From positions 176,669 to 240,668 of the forward strand of contig CALJVL010000001.1 of NCBI GenBank assembly GCA_937773775.1: DNA of 64,000 bases. Direction: 5' to 3'. This DNA comes from an uncultured Flavobacterium sp. Its GTDB lineage: Bacteria; Bacteroidota; Bacteroidia; Flavobacteriales; Flavobacteriaceae. The position numbers and the translations under genes are program-made. This document shows, in pieces, positions 9,073-18,402 of this stretch. Under the pieces are notes generated by a model. The model searched no databases. It saw only the letters and a program-made list of their open reading frames with translations, and had not been told where the DNA came from. Each line of letters opens with the position of its first letter. Within the stretch, counting starts at the first letter, position 1.

Positions 9073-10080
9073 ATGTACCATTCAAAAATATCGGGGTTAG
9101 GGTATTATGTCCCATCAAATGTTGTCACTAATGACGATTTATCTAAAACTATTGATACTAGTGACGAGTGGATTCAGGAAAGAACTGGTATTCAGGAAAG
9201 AAGGCATATTATACCTGGAGAAGACACAACCACTTCAATGGGTGTAAAAGCGGCTGAGATCGCTATTAAACGTTCCGGTGTTGCCAAAGAAGATATCGAT
9301 TTTGTGGTTTTTGCCACATTAAGTCCCGATTACTATTTTCCTGGCCCCGGAGTTTTAGTACAACGTGATTTAGGATTGAAAACCGTGGGTGCATTAGATG
9401 TAAGAAATCAATGTTCAGGTTTTATATACGCATTGTCGGTTGCCGACCAGTATATTAAAACGGGTATGTATAAAAATGTTTTAGTGATAGGGTCTGAAGT
9501 ACATTCAGCAGGTTTGGATATGACTTCTCGCGGACGTGGAGTTTCTGTCATTTTTGGAGATGGAGCGGGAGCGGCTATTCTAAGTAGAGAAGAGGATTTG
9601 ACCAAAGGAATTCTTTCTACTCATTTACACTCAGAAGGGCAACATGCCGAAGAATTAATCGTAAAGGCCCCAGGAATGGGAGGGCGTTGGGTAACTGACA
9701 TCCTTGCCGATAATGATCCTAACGATGAAAGTTATTTCCCTTATATGAACGGTCAATTTGTGTTTAAAAATGCAGTAGTTCGTTTTGCCGAAGTGATAAA
9801 TGAAGGATTAGAAGCAAATGATTTGCAAGTATCGGATATTGACATGTTGATTCCGCATCAAGCCAATTTAAGAATTTCTCAATTTATTCAAAAGAAATTT
9901 GGTTTGAATGACGATCAGGTCTACAATAATATTCAGAAATATGGTAACACAACTGCGGCGTCGATTCCGATTGCCTTAACTGAAGCATGGGAGCTAGGTA
10001 AGATAAAAACAGGAGATACAGTTGTTTTGGCTGCTTTTGGTAGCGGATTCACATGGGGAAGCGCCATCATAAAATGGTAA
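9073..10080 (+). CDS. fabH: Beta-ketoacyl-ACP synthase III
   Basis: A 335-residue enzyme that condenses acetyl- or branched acyl-CoA with malonyl-ACP to start fatty-acid synthesis. The catalytic triad is visible: Cys in DVRNQCSGFIYAL (about residue 114), His in LIPHQANLRI and Asn in YGNTTAASIPIAL. The N-terminus (SGLGYYVPSNVVTNDDL) and the C-terminal FGSGFTWGSAIIKW are typical. It is usually linked to rpmF/plsX, but neither lies in the 227-bp spacer upstream, which looks non-coding. A strong terminator follows. Confidence 0.95.
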   Translation: MYHSKISGLGYYVPSNVVTNDDLSKTIDTSDEWIQERTGIQERRHIIPGEDTTTSMGVKAAEIAIKRSGVAKEDIDFVVFATLSPDYYFPGPGVLVQRDLGLKTVGALDVRNQCSGFIYALSVADQYIKTGMYKNVLVIGSEVHSAGLDMTSRGRGVSVIFGDGAGAAILSREEDLTKGILSTHLHSEGQHAEELIVKAPGMGGRWVTDILADNDPNDESYFPYMNGQFVFKNAVVRFAEVINEGLEANDLQVSDIDMLIPHQANLRISQFIQKKFGLNDDQVYNNIQKYGNTTAASIPIALTEAWELGKIKTGDTVVLAAFGSGFTWGSAIIKW

Positions 10081-10127
10081 AATCATTTTGTTTTTTAGTT
10101 TAATAAAAAGACTTTTTTCTTATATAT

Positions 10128-10163
10128 AAAAAACCCCGGAGTTGGCATACTCCGGGGTTTTTT
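10128..10163 (+). terminator. Rho-independent terminator of fabH
   Basis: ACCCCGGAGT, a 6-nt loop, and ACTCCGGGGT, flanked by an A-run on one side and a T6 run on the other, so it can act in both directions. Confidence 0.92.
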
Positions 10164-10182
10164 GGGTAACAAATTATCTAAA

Positions 10183-10332
10183 CTAAATCTTAGAAAACTC
10201 TAGCAATGCCGTGGGTTTCATTTTTGTTTCTTTGTTTTCTTTGGATGGCTTTGTTTTTTTTGCCTCCGGCTTTTCTACAAACAGTTCTGGAATAGAAAGT
10301 AGGAATGATTTAACAAAAGTTCTCGCTTGTAT
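10183..10332 (-). pseudogene. Possible 3' remnant of a gene (about 49 codons, no start)
   Basis: An open frame on the minus strand ends in TAG at 10183-10185 and has a lysine-rich tail (PEAKKTKPSKENKETKMK) ending ALLEFSKI. It runs about 49 codons back to a stop with no initiation codon at its beginning. Composition looks protein-like, but no family is recognised. It could be the 3' end of a lost gene or chance. Confidence 0.2.
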
Positions 10333-10493
10333 TTAAAAACATTTACTAAAGCCTTCTTAATAGACTCGCTAAAAGAAAAAATGTTACACTTTAATTTGAA
10401 AAATTAGTGTATTGTGGTAGTCAAAGAGTAAAAACCCTTGTTTTGAGTAAGAAATTATCTTGTTTTCCAATTTACAAATTGCTGCATTATAGT

Positions 10494-10501
10494 TATATTT
10501 G
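10494..10501 (+). promoter_or_regulatory. -7 promoter element of argS
   Basis: TATATTTG matches the TAnnTTTG consensus and lies 23 bp upstream of the argS start codon. Confidence 0.45.
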
Positions 10502-10524
10502 CAAGCTTAAATTAAATACATAAA

Positions 10525-12303
10525 ATGACATTATCCCAAATTCTTACGCCATCAATCGAAAAAGCCATTCAAGCTTTGTTTGACATTGCTATTGACAAAG
10601 TTGAATTTCAGTCCACTCGGAAGGAATTTGAGGGGGATATTACGATGGTTATTTTTCCTTTATTAAAAGTTGTAAAAAGCAACCCAGTGGAGTTGGGTAA
10701 TAAAATAGGAAACTACCTAGTTGAAAATGTAGCGGAAGTTGCCAGATTCAATGTAGTTTCCGGCTTCTTGAATATTGTGATTTCAGATGAGTACTATTTG
10801 AATTTCTTTAATGAAATTAGAGATGACCTGAAATTTGGTTTTGTTATGCCAAATCCTAATGATAAGGCTGTGATGGTAGAATATTCCTCACCAAATACAA
10901 ATAAGCCACTGCATCTAGGTCACGTCCGTAATAATCTATTGGGTTATTCTGTTGCAGAGATTATCAAAGCTTCAGGTAAAAAAGTATATAAAACTCAAAT
11001 CATAAACGATAGAGGAATTCATATTTGTAAATCAATGCTGGCTTGGCAAAAATTTGGAAATGGAGAAACTCCCGAATCGTCAGGTTTAAAAGGAGATAAA
11101 TTAGTAGGTAATTACTATGTGGCTTTTGACAAAGCCTATAAAGTAGAGATCGCTCAATTAATGAGCGAAGGAAAAACAGAGGAAGAAGCTAAAAAGCAAG
11201 CGCCAATTATTATAGAAGCGCAAGAGATGCTTTTAAAATGGGAAGCGGGTGATGAAGAAGTGATTTCGCTTTGGAAAAAGATGAACCAATGGGTTTATGA
11301 TGGTTTTGCCATCTCTTATAAAAAGCTAGGTGTTGATTTTGATTGTTACTACTATGAAAGTAATACCTATTTGTTAGGAAAAAATGTGGTTCAAATTGGA
11401 CTAGAAAAGGGTATTTTCGAAAAAGACCCTGATGGCTCTGTTTGGATTGATTTGACTGATGAAGGATTAGATCGTAAAATAGTATTGCGCTCTGATGGAA
11501 CTGCGGTTTATATGACCCAAGACATAGGTACCGCCATTCAGCGTGTGAAAGATTATTCAGATGTGGGTGGAATGGTTTATACTGTGGGTAATGAACAAGA
11601 CTATCACTTTAAAGTGTTGTTTCTAATTCTGAAAAAATTGGGATTTGATTGGTCTCAAAATCTATTTCATTTATCATATGGAATGGTAGATTTGCCTTCT
11701 GGAAAAATGAAAAGTCGTGAAGGAACCGTTGTAGATGCAGATGATTTGATGCAGGAAATGACAGAGACAGCACAGAAAATCGCGGAAGACTTAGGGAAAT
11801 TAGATACATACTCTCCCGAAGAAAAAGCAGAATTATACAACACGATAGGTCTGGGAGCTTTAAAATATTATATTTTGAAAGTAGATCCTAAAAAACGAAT
11901 CCTTTTCAATCCTGAAGAGTCAGTAGATTTTGCTGGAAATACAGGGCCTTTCATACAATACACTTATGCTAGAATTCAATCAATAATTCGTAAAGCTAAT
12001 TTTGATTTTTCAAGTGAATCAGGAATGGTTGCGCTACATGAAAAAGAGAAAGAATTATTGAAACAGTTGGAATTGTTTCCAGAGGTGATACAGAATGCAG
12101 CTCAGAACCATAGTCCTGCACTATTGGCAAATTACACTTATGATTTGGTGCGGGAGTATAATTCTTTCTATCAAACGGTTCCTATATTAGGTTCAGAAGT
12201 GGAAACCGAAAAAGTATTCAGAGTTCAATTGTCAAAAAAAGTAGCTGACACTATTGCTTCTTCGTTTCAACTTTTAGGCATTAATGTTCCGGAAAGAATG
12301 TAA
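10525..12303 (+). CDS. argS: Arginyl-tRNA synthetase
   Basis: A 592-residue class I aminoacyl-tRNA synthetase charging tRNA-Arg in the cytosol. The N-terminal Add1 domain (about residues 1-100) is followed by the HIGH box in NTNKPLHLGHVRNN, the KMSKS-like loop GKMKSREG and the C-terminal anticodon-binding DALR domain. Other diagnostic segments are DIGTAIQR and YTVGNEQDYHF. Length is normal and no break is seen. Confidence 0.97.
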   Translation: MTLSQILTPSIEKAIQALFDIAIDKVEFQSTRKEFEGDITMVIFPLLKVVKSNPVELGNKIGNYLVENVAEVARFNVVSGFLNIVISDEYYLNFFNEIRDDLKFGFVMPNPNDKAVMVEYSSPNTNKPLHLGHVRNNLLGYSVAEIIKASGKKVYKTQIINDRGIHICKSMLAWQKFGNGETPESSGLKGDKLVGNYYVAFDKAYKVEIAQLMSEGKTEEEAKKQAPIIIEAQEMLLKWEAGDEEVISLWKKMNQWVYDGFAISYKKLGVDFDCYYYESNTYLLGKNVVQIGLEKGIFEKDPDGSVWIDLTDEGLDRKIVLRSDGTAVYMTQDIGTAIQRVKDYSDVGGMVYTVGNEQDYHFKVLFLILKKLGFDWSQNLFHLSYGMVDLPSGKMKSREGTVVDADDLMQEMTETAQKIAEDLGKLDTYSPEEKAELYNTIGLGALKYYILKVDPKKRILFNPEESVDFAGNTGPFIQYTYARIQSIIRKANFDFSSESGMVALHEKEKELLKQLELFPEVIQNAAQNHSPALLANYTYDLVREYNSFYQTVPILGSEVETEKVFRVQLSKKVADTIASSFQLLGINVPERM

Positions 12304-12401
12304 AGAATAAAAAATTATATCAAAAAAATGATCTCGATTTGGGGTCGTTTTTTTTGTTTATTAAAGTCGAAGTAAAAGGGAATGTCTGGCTCTCAGTATT
12401 T

Positions 12402-12653
12402 TTACTTTGAACAATTAATTTTTTTACTAGTTTGGATTAATGCGAATAGGCTTACTGCGGCCCAAGTACCTTCAAGAATTATAAATGGAATGTAGTTTAT
12501 TAATATCGAAGCATAGCAAGCGATACAGGCCCCGATTATATTTAAAGTGAAATACAGCAAGCCCTCTTTTGGGATAAGCGAAAATATATTTAAAAAATAA
12601 GCGATTAAAATAATGCCAACACCTATCGCACCAATAATGTCGTTATAGCTCAT
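12402..12653 (-). CDS. Small membrane protein, CBU_0592-like
   Basis: An 83-residue, three-helix membrane protein. It contains IGAIGVGIILIAYFLNIF, then LNIIGACIACYASI, then FIILEGTWAAVSLFALI. The order G-x-x-L-I-A-Y, LN-x-x-G and E-x-x-W is the pattern of the CBU_0592-type small membrane proteins. Function unknown. It is monocistronic and convergent with argS. Confidence 0.6.
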   Translation of the reverse strand: MSYNDIIGAIGVGIILIAYFLNIFSLIPKEGLLYFTLNIIGACIACYASILINYIPFIILEGTWAAVSLFALIQTSKKINCSK

Positions 12654-12961
12654 AATGATATAAATTGATTTAGTAATTTGTATAAAATGGTTTCGTTTTG
12701 TACAAAGCTAAAGCATTACTTGCAAAATTACTTTCATTAAGCTCCTGTTAAGCGACTATTTAATCTGCAATTAGAACGCGTTTCACGATATATGCTTTAG
12801 GCGTTCTGTACGAAAGCTTCTCTATGAAACTTTCGGCACGGAATTAATCGTCTGATTGTCAATATAATTCGTCAATTTTTTTGAATAAATATTTACAAAG
12901 GCTATAATATACAAGCATTTTTTTCGTTGTATGATAATACGGGCAAATAAATATTGGCATC
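12654..12961. other. Spacer without recognisable gene
   Basis: A 308-bp AT-rich intergenic stretch between divergent genes. It contains a short inverted repeat, CGAAAG/CTTTCG, around 12810-12835. Promoters of both neighbours presumably lie here, but no clear TAnnTTTG can be assigned. Confidence 0.3.
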
Positions 12962-13672
12962 ATGAAAATTTTTTTAGTTTTAGCTTTGCTTGTCATTATG
13001 ATAAGTTTTTGCACGGATAATTCAGCCACAGGTAAAAACGGTAATGTTACTCTAAAGGCATCTGCTGTGTCTACTTCAGCTTTGACTTTACGAACGGCAG
13101 CAACGGTAGTTATTACCGATTTTAAGATTAATATCGGTAACATTAAATTTGAAACAGATGAAGACGATGACAATTATAACAAGGAGTCTAGTCATGAGGA
13201 TGTTAAATTGATGGGGCCCTTTTTATTAGATTTATTGGACGCAAACAAAACACTAATTCAAACAATTGCTTCGTTAGACATTCCCAATGCCAAATATGAT
13301 GAAATAAAATTTAAGTTTGAAACAAGTACCGAGATTGGCGAAATGTTTGGTAAAAGTATTTTAATAAAAGGAACTATTGATGGTAAGGAATTTGTTTATT
13401 GGAGTGATAAAGACGTTGAATTAGAAATAGATTTTAGGGATCCATCCAAGGATTTCACTGTTGATAATAATAATCTGTCGCTTAATATCAAAATACAATT
13501 AGATGCGCTTGTGGCGAAATTTGTCTCTTTAGCCAGCCAAAATTTATTGGCAGATACAGACGGTGACGGCCTTATCGAAATCAGTACAGCTAATGACGAC
13601 GGGCATCACGAAATTGGGGAGTCAATAAGAGATTTATTGGAACAGGAAACGCATTTAGACGACAAGGATTAA
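12962..13672 (+). CDS. Hypothetical lipoprotein with an acidic calcium-loop-like motif
   Basis: A 236-residue secreted protein. The N-terminus MKIFLVLALLVIMISFCTDN is a signal with a lipobox-like cysteine at residue 17. The body is beta-rich (VVITDFKINIGNIKFE) with an acidic cluster (ETDEDDDN), resembling DUF4382-type substrate-handling lipoproteins. DTDGDGLIEI near residue 197 has the spacing of a calcium-binding EF-hand-like loop. No operon partner: ffh follows after a terminator. The precise function is unknown. Confidence 0.65.
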   Translation: MKIFLVLALLVIMISFCTDNSATGKNGNVTLKASAVSTSALTLRTAATVVITDFKINIGNIKFETDEDDDNYNKESSHEDVKLMGPFLLDLLDANKTLIQTIASLDIPNAKYDEIKFKFETSTEIGEMFGKSILIKGTIDGKEFVYWSDKDVELEIDFRDPSKDFTVDNNNLSLNIKIQLDALVAKFVSLASQNLLADTDGDGLIEISTANDDGHHEIGESIRDLLEQETHLDDKD

Positions 13673-13694
13673 TCAAAATAGGATCTAAAATTTA

Positions 13695-13732
13695 TAAAAA
13701 AGAGAGTGTCTTAAAAAGATGCTCTTTTTTTG
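13695..13732 (+). terminator. Probable terminator
   Basis: An imperfect hairpin, AAAGAG...TCTT / AAGATGCTCTTT, ends in a T7 tract 25 bp after the lipoprotein stop. Confidence 0.55.
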
Positions 13733-13795
13733 TTTAGAATAGTATTTAAACTTCAAAATCAAATGCTTAAATTTGTAGTTCATAAATAAAAAATC

Positions 13796-15148
13796 ATGTT
13801 CGATAATTTAAGCGATAAACTAGACAAAGCCTTTCATATACTTAAAGGGCACGGGAAAATAACTGAAGTAAACGTAGCTGAAACTTTAAAAGAAGTTCGC
13901 CGCGCTTTACTTGACGCCGATGTTAATTTCAAGATTGCCAAGGATTTTACCAATAAGGTAAAAGAGAAAGCGCTTGGACAGAACGTTTTAACCACGCTGC
14001 AGCCTGGACAATTATTGGTAAAGTTGGTAAAGGATGAGCTTACAGATTTAATGGGTGGCGATGTAGCTGGAATCAATCTTTCAGAGACACCTTCAATTAT
14101 TTTGATGTCAGGTTTACAAGGTTCTGGGAAAACAACTTTTTCAGGAAAACTAGCTAATTATCTGCTAACAAAAAAGAATAAGAAGCCTTTATTAGTAGCT
14201 TGTGATATTTATCGTCCAGCGGCAATACAACAATTATACGTTGTCGGAGATTCGATAGGCGTTGAGGTATATTCAGAGCCAGAAAATAAAAATCCTGTTG
14301 AAATTGCCCAGAATGCAATTAAGCATGCCAAAGCGAATGGGTTTAATGTAGTGATTGTCGATACAGCAGGTCGTTTAGCTGTTGATAAGGAGATGATGGA
14401 CGAGATTGCCCGTGTTCATAAAGCAATTAAACCTCAAGAAACTTTGTTTGTTGTGGACGCTATGACGGGTCAAGATGCAGTGAATACAGCGAAAGCGTTT
14501 AATGATATATTGAATTTCGACGGTGTTATCCTTACTAAATTAGATGGTGATACTCGTGGAGGAGCTGCCTTATCCATTAAAACAGTCGTTAATAAGCCAA
14601 TTAAGTTTGTTGGTACAGGTGAGAAAATGGAGGCTATTGATGTCTTCTATCCTGTGCGTATGGCAGAACGTATCCTTGGAATGGGCGATGTTGTGTCTTT
14701 GGTAGAAAGAGCTCAAGAGCAGTTTGATGAAGATGAGGCCAGAAAGATCCAAAGAAAAATTGCTAAAAATGAGTTTGGTTTTGATGACTTCTTGTCTCAA
14801 ATTCAGCAAGTGAAGAAAATGGGTAACATGAAAGACTTGGTCGGAATGATACCAGGTGCTTCAAAGGCGATGAAAGATGTAGAGATTGAAGACGATGCTT
14901 TCAAACATATCGAGGCAATTATCCATTCTATGACTCCAAACGAAAGAACCAAGCCGTCAGTAATAGATGTAAAGAGAAAAGCCAGAATTGCAAAAGGTTC
15001 AGGAACAAAAATAGAGCAAGTCAATCAACTGATGAAACAGTTTGAGCAAATGAGTAAGATGATGAAGATGATGCAAGGGCCGGGGGGTAAAAACCTCATG
15101 AAAACGATGGGCGGAATGAAAGGAATGCCTGGCGGAATGCAAGGATAA
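13796..15148 (+). CDS. ffh: Signal recognition particle protein (SRP54 homologue)
   Basis: A 450-residue GTPase that binds signal sequences and 4.5S RNA and delivers nascent membrane proteins to FtsY. The N domain is followed by the G domain with GLQGSGKTTFSGKLA (G1), VDTAGRL (G3) and TKLDGD (G4). The methionine-rich M domain ends in MKTMGGMKGMPGGMQG. Length is normal and the gene stands alone, 129 bp ahead of folD. Confidence 0.97.
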   Translation: MFDNLSDKLDKAFHILKGHGKITEVNVAETLKEVRRALLDADVNFKIAKDFTNKVKEKALGQNVLTTLQPGQLLVKLVKDELTDLMGGDVAGINLSETPSIILMSGLQGSGKTTFSGKLANYLLTKKNKKPLLVACDIYRPAAIQQLYVVGDSIGVEVYSEPENKNPVEIAQNAIKHAKANGFNVVIVDTAGRLAVDKEMMDEIARVHKAIKPQETLFVVDAMTGQDAVNTAKAFNDILNFDGVILTKLDGDTRGGAALSIKTVVNKPIKFVGTGEKMEAIDVFYPVRMAERILGMGDVVSLVERAQEQFDEDEARKIQRKIAKNEFGFDDFLSQIQQVKKMGNMKDLVGMIPGASKAMKDVEIEDDAFKHIEAIIHSMTPNERTKPSVIDVKRKARIAKGSGTKIEQVNQLMKQFEQMSKMMKMMQGPGGKNLMKTMGGMKGMPGGMQG

Positions 15149-15276
15149 TTTATTTTAAGGTTTAAAGTATCATATGAAAGCATACTGTAAGCCTTATTTT
15201 TTTATAAAACAAATAACTACTAAAAGCTCAATTTTTTAAAAAATTAGAAAATTGAATTTTAAATAACTTTGAGAAA

Positions 15277-16164
15277 ATGCAACTACTAGACGGAAAAAAA
15301 ACAGCAGAAGATATTAAGAGCGAAATCGCTGCCGAAGTGCAAATAATTAAAGATAAGGGAGGCAAAGTACCACATCTAGCAGCAGTAATTGTTGGTAATG
15401 ATGGCGCTAGTTTAACTTATGTGGGGAGTAAGGTTCGTTCTTGCAAACAAATTGGATTTGACTCTACTTTAGTAAGTTTGCCAGAAACGACTACTGAAGC
15501 GGAACTGTTAGAAAAGATAAAGGAGTTGAATTCAGATGATGAATTAGATGGATATATCGTTCAGTTGCCTTTACCCAAACATATCGACGAGCAAAAGATA
15601 TTGATGGCTATTGATCCAGATAAAGATGTAGATGGATTTCATCCTGCTAATTTTGGAAAAATGGCTTTAGAAATGGAAACGTTTTTACCGGCAACTCCTT
15701 TTGGAATTATGCAATTATTAGAGCGTTATAAAGTGGAAACCTCTGGTAAGCATACTGTCGTTATTGGACGTAGCCATATTGTAGGTCGCCCGATGAGTAT
15801 TTTGATGAGTCGCAAAGGCTATCCTGGTGATTCAACGGTAACACTTACGCACAGTAGAACTAAGAACATTGAGGAGTTTACTAAAAATGCGGATATTATT
15901 ATCACCGCTTTGGGAGTGCCCAATTATCTTAAAGCCGACATGGTGAAGGATGGGGTAGTGGTAATAGACGTGGGAATTACCCGCGTTCCTGATGATTCAA
16001 ATCCTAAGGGCTATGTGATTACTGGGGATGTTGATTTTGAAAATGTCAGTAAAAAATCCTCTTTTATAACTCCAGTACCGGGAGGAGTTGGACCAATGAC
16101 TATTGCGATGTTATTAAAAAATACGCTACTGGCGAGGAAAATGAGAATTGCAAAAAACAACTAG
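15277..16164 (+). CDS. folD: Bifunctional methylenetetrahydrofolate dehydrogenase/cyclohydrolase
   Basis: A 295-residue enzyme interconverting 5,10-methylene-, methenyl- and 10-formyl-tetrahydrofolate with NADP. The catalytic Tyr/Lys region SLTYVGSKVRSC, the motif DGYIVQLPLPKH, the substrate loop KDVDGFHPANFGKM, the dinucleotide-binding VVIGRSHIVGRPM and the C-terminal TPVPGGVGPMTIAML are all present. Full-length. A terminator follows within 10 bp. Confidence 0.97.
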   Translation: MQLLDGKKTAEDIKSEIAAEVQIIKDKGGKVPHLAAVIVGNDGASLTYVGSKVRSCKQIGFDSTLVSLPETTTEAELLEKIKELNSDDELDGYIVQLPLPKHIDEQKILMAIDPDKDVDGFHPANFGKMALEMETFLPATPFGIMQLLERYKVETSGKHTVVIGRSHIVGRPMSILMSRKGYPGDSTVTLTHSRTKNIEEFTKNADIIITALGVPNYLKADMVKDGVVVIDVGITRVPDDSNPKGYVITGDVDFENVSKKSSFITPVPGGVGPMTIAMLLKNTLLARKMRIAKNN

Positions 16165-16172
16165 AAATACAC

Positions 16173-16200
16173 AAGCCTATTCGACAGAATAGGCTTTTAT
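16173..16200 (+). terminator. Rho-independent terminator of folD
   Basis: AAGCCTATTC and GAATAGGCTT separated by a 3-nt loop, followed by a T-rich tail. It ends only 5 bp before the next start codon, so that gene probably depends on readthrough or a promoter inside or upstream of the hairpin. Confidence 0.8.
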
Positions 16201-16204
16201 TATT

Positions 16205-16600
16205 ATGGAAAACACACAAGGCATACAATTTAAGGAAGTAAAAGAATTACTAGACTATATTACTAAACACGAACTAGAAATAGTCCTTTTCTTGCGCAAA
16301 ATTATTTTGGAATGTATGCCAGACTGTAAAGAGAAAGTATCTTACAATGTTCCTTTTTATTACCGTCATTCTAGAATTTGTTATATATGGCCAGCCACAA
16401 TCCCTTGGGAGAAAATGCCTAAATCTGTCGCTATTGGTTTTTGTAAGGGAGATTCCTTTTTAGATGAAACTTTTGAAACTACAAAATTCACTTTCAATTC
16501 AGTTGACGAAGTTGATGTCGCGTTATTAAAAGAAAAAATTTATGAGGCTATTTTGATAGATGAAAAAATAGTTAAAGCAAGGAGACGTAAAATACAATAA
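16205..16600 (+). CDS. DUF1801-family protein
   Basis: A 131-residue protein with the fold of the YdhG/DUF1801 group: helices around FLRKIILECMPDCKEKVSYN, then VPFYYRHSRICYIWP and KSVAIGFCKGDSF, where the family usually has a K-x-H-x-x-L-x-F core. Function of the family is unknown. It starts immediately after the folD terminator, and its stop codon abuts the stop of the convergent pseudouridine synthase gene with no gap. Confidence 0.8.
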   Translation: MENTQGIQFKEVKELLDYITKHELEIVLFLRKIILECMPDCKEKVSYNVPFYYRHSRICYIWPATIPWEKMPKSVAIGFCKGDSFLDETFETTKFTFNSVDEVDVALLKEKIYEAILIDEKIVKARRRKIQ

Positions 16601-17413
16601 TTAGTAATCTCCTTTTTTCTTAAATCTCGGATCATCCCTTTTGATGAATTCAGTTCTTCTTTTTGGCACTTCCTCCTTTTGAAAACTCGCTTCTTCCGTG
16701 TTGCTCGAAGGTTCAATGAGTGCGTTTAATTCTTTTATTTCAGCATCAGTCAAATCGCGGTACCTTCCCATGGGAATATCAAGCCAAATATTAATAATAC
16801 GGATGCGTTTAAGTGCCGTTACTTCATAACCTAAATACTCGGTCATTCTACGGATTTGGCGGTTTAAACCTTGTGTTAAAATGATTTTGAAAATGTATTT
16901 GCTGATTTGTTCTACTTTACATTTTCTGGTTACAGTAGCTAAAATAGGAATTCCATTCCCCATTCTTTCTATGAAGCGATCCGTGATGGGTTTGTTGACT
17001 GTTACGGTATATTCTTTCTCGTGATTATTTCTGGCGCGAAGTATTTTATTAACAATATCGCCGTCATTGGTCATGAAAATTAATCCTTCACTGGCTTTGT
17101 CTAGTCTTCCTATTGGGAAAATACGTTTGGGATAATTGATGTAATCAACAATGTTGTTGCGAACATCTAAATTTGTAGTGCATTCTATTCCGACGGGCTT
17201 ATAGAAAGCTAGGTAAACTGATTTTTCTGTTTTTTCACGGATTAGTTTTCCATCGATACGCACTTCGTCGCTGGGGGAAACCTTTGTGCCCAACTCCGGA
17301 ACGATGCCATTGATAGTCACGCGACCTTGCTCAATGATCTTGTCGGCTTCTCGGCGTGAGCAATATCCAGTTTCTCCTATGAATTTGTTAAGACGTTTCA
17401 GGTTTTCTTCCAT
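16601..17413 (-). CDS. rluF: 23S rRNA pseudouridine synthase, RluF-like
   Basis: A 270-residue RNA-modifying enzyme. The N-terminal S4 RNA-binding domain (LNKFIGETGYCSRREADKII) precedes the RsuA/RluB/E/F-type catalytic domain with the catalytic Asp in FPIGRLDKASEGLIFMTNDG and QGLNRQIRRMTEYLGY. RluF modifies U2604 of 23S rRNA in E. coli; the assignment within RsuA/RluB/E/F is by overall resemblance. A charged C-terminal tail (RRTEFIKRDDPRFKKK) is typical of flavobacterial members. Confidence 0.88.
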   Translation of the reverse strand: MEENLKRLNKFIGETGYCSRREADKIIEQGRVTINGIVPELGTKVSPSDEVRIDGKLIREKTEKSVYLAFYKPVGIECTTNLDVRNNIVDYINYPKRIFPIGRLDKASEGLIFMTNDGDIVNKILRARNNHEKEYTVTVNKPITDRFIERMGNGIPILATVTRKCKVEQISKYIFKIILTQGLNRQIRRMTEYLGYEVTALKRIRIINIWLDIPMGRYRDLTDAEIKELNALIEPSSNTEEASFQKEEVPKRRTEFIKRDDPRFKKKGDY

Positions 17414-17514
17414 ACTGCAAAAGTAAGACTAAATTGTTTAATCGTTTGTAGGCTACTTTGTTTATTTCTGTAAGAGGGAAAAAAGAGTCTGAATTAGCTA
17501 TAGAATAAATTAGT

Positions 17515-18363
17515 TTATTCAGTTTCAAATAAGAAACAGGCGATTTTTTTGTAAAGCTCATCGTCGTGCAAACTATGGCCTAATCCGTTTGTTTCAATTA
17601 AAATGGAGTTTTTCCAGGTGCTAGCTATCTTCTTTGCTTCTGCAAATAATACAACTGTGTCGTCAGTGTCATGAGCGATAAAACCTTTTGTTTTTATTTT
17701 AGATGCGAAGAGTTTTCCTGAAAAATTTTCTAATTCAAGGTTAAAGCTCTTTAAATAATGTTTTTCTAGGCCGTAGGATACTATAGAGTTTAAACTTAAT
17801 AATGCGATATAATTATTTAGGATTATATTAAAATCACTGGGAGACCCTAGTACAACTATTTTTTGGAGATCACTATTTTGATATACCGATTGGTAATACA
17901 AACAAGTTTTTGCACCTAAAGAGTGACCTATAAGGTGTGTAGGCTGGAATTTTTGGAAAAGGACATGAATGAATTCTGCATATTGTGGAATGTTAAATTC
18001 CTTTCCGCTTGATAAACCGTGTGCGGGAGCGTCTATAGCAATAATTGTGCTTCCTGATTCTTGTAAATAGGGTAGTATTTTTTCCCAGCGAGATGCATTG
18101 CTCTCCCAACCGTGGACTAATAAAATAACAGTGTCATTTCCCTTCCAGGTGTAGGATTGAAAATGATCACCATTATGCTGAAAAGTCTCGTTGTCGGAAT
18201 TTTGAAGTACTGTGGGAAGACTAGTTTTGATTAATCGCCCTTTTCTGGGCTCGCTAAAAAGGTTATAGGCAATTTGCGTAGCTTTTTCTAGAAACACAAA
18301 ACTCAACAAGTTAATATATACACCGACAGATTTGGTGTAAAAGAAATATATTATTTTTTTCAT
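17515..18363 (-). CDS. Alpha/beta hydrolase
   Basis: A 282-residue serine hydrolase. The oxyanion motif LLVHGWESNASRWEK, the nucleophile elbow IGHSLGAKTCLYY (Ser about residue 148), the acid in HDTDDTVV and the His in GLGHSLHDDEL form a complete triad. The first 30 residues are hydrophobic (YFFYTKSVGVYINLLSFVFL), possibly a membrane anchor. Substrate unknown. Its start lies directly next to the terminator of the upstream gene, suggesting its own promoter or readthrough. Confidence 0.85.
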   Translation of the reverse strand: MKKIIYFFYTKSVGVYINLLSFVFLEKATQIAYNLFSEPRKGRLIKTSLPTVLQNSDNETFQHNGDHFQSYTWKGNDTVILLVHGWESNASRWEKILPYLQESGSTIIAIDAPAHGLSSGKEFNIPQYAEFIHVLFQKFQPTHLIGHSLGAKTCLYYQSVYQNSDLQKIVVLGSPSDFNIILNNYIALLSLNSIVSYGLEKHYLKSFNLELENFSGKLFASKIKTKGFIAHDTDDTVVLFAEAKKIASTWKNSILIETNGLGHSLHDDELYKKIACFLFETE

Positions 18364-18394
18364 AAAAAAAAAGTCCCGATGTTTATCGGGACTT
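18364..18394 (-). terminator. Rho-independent terminator of the coiled-coil gene
   Basis: On the minus strand AAGTCCCGAT, loop AAAC, ATCGGGACTT, then a T8 tract directly before the start codon of the hydrolase gene. Confidence 0.8.
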
Positions 18395-18402
18395 AAATAT
18401 AA

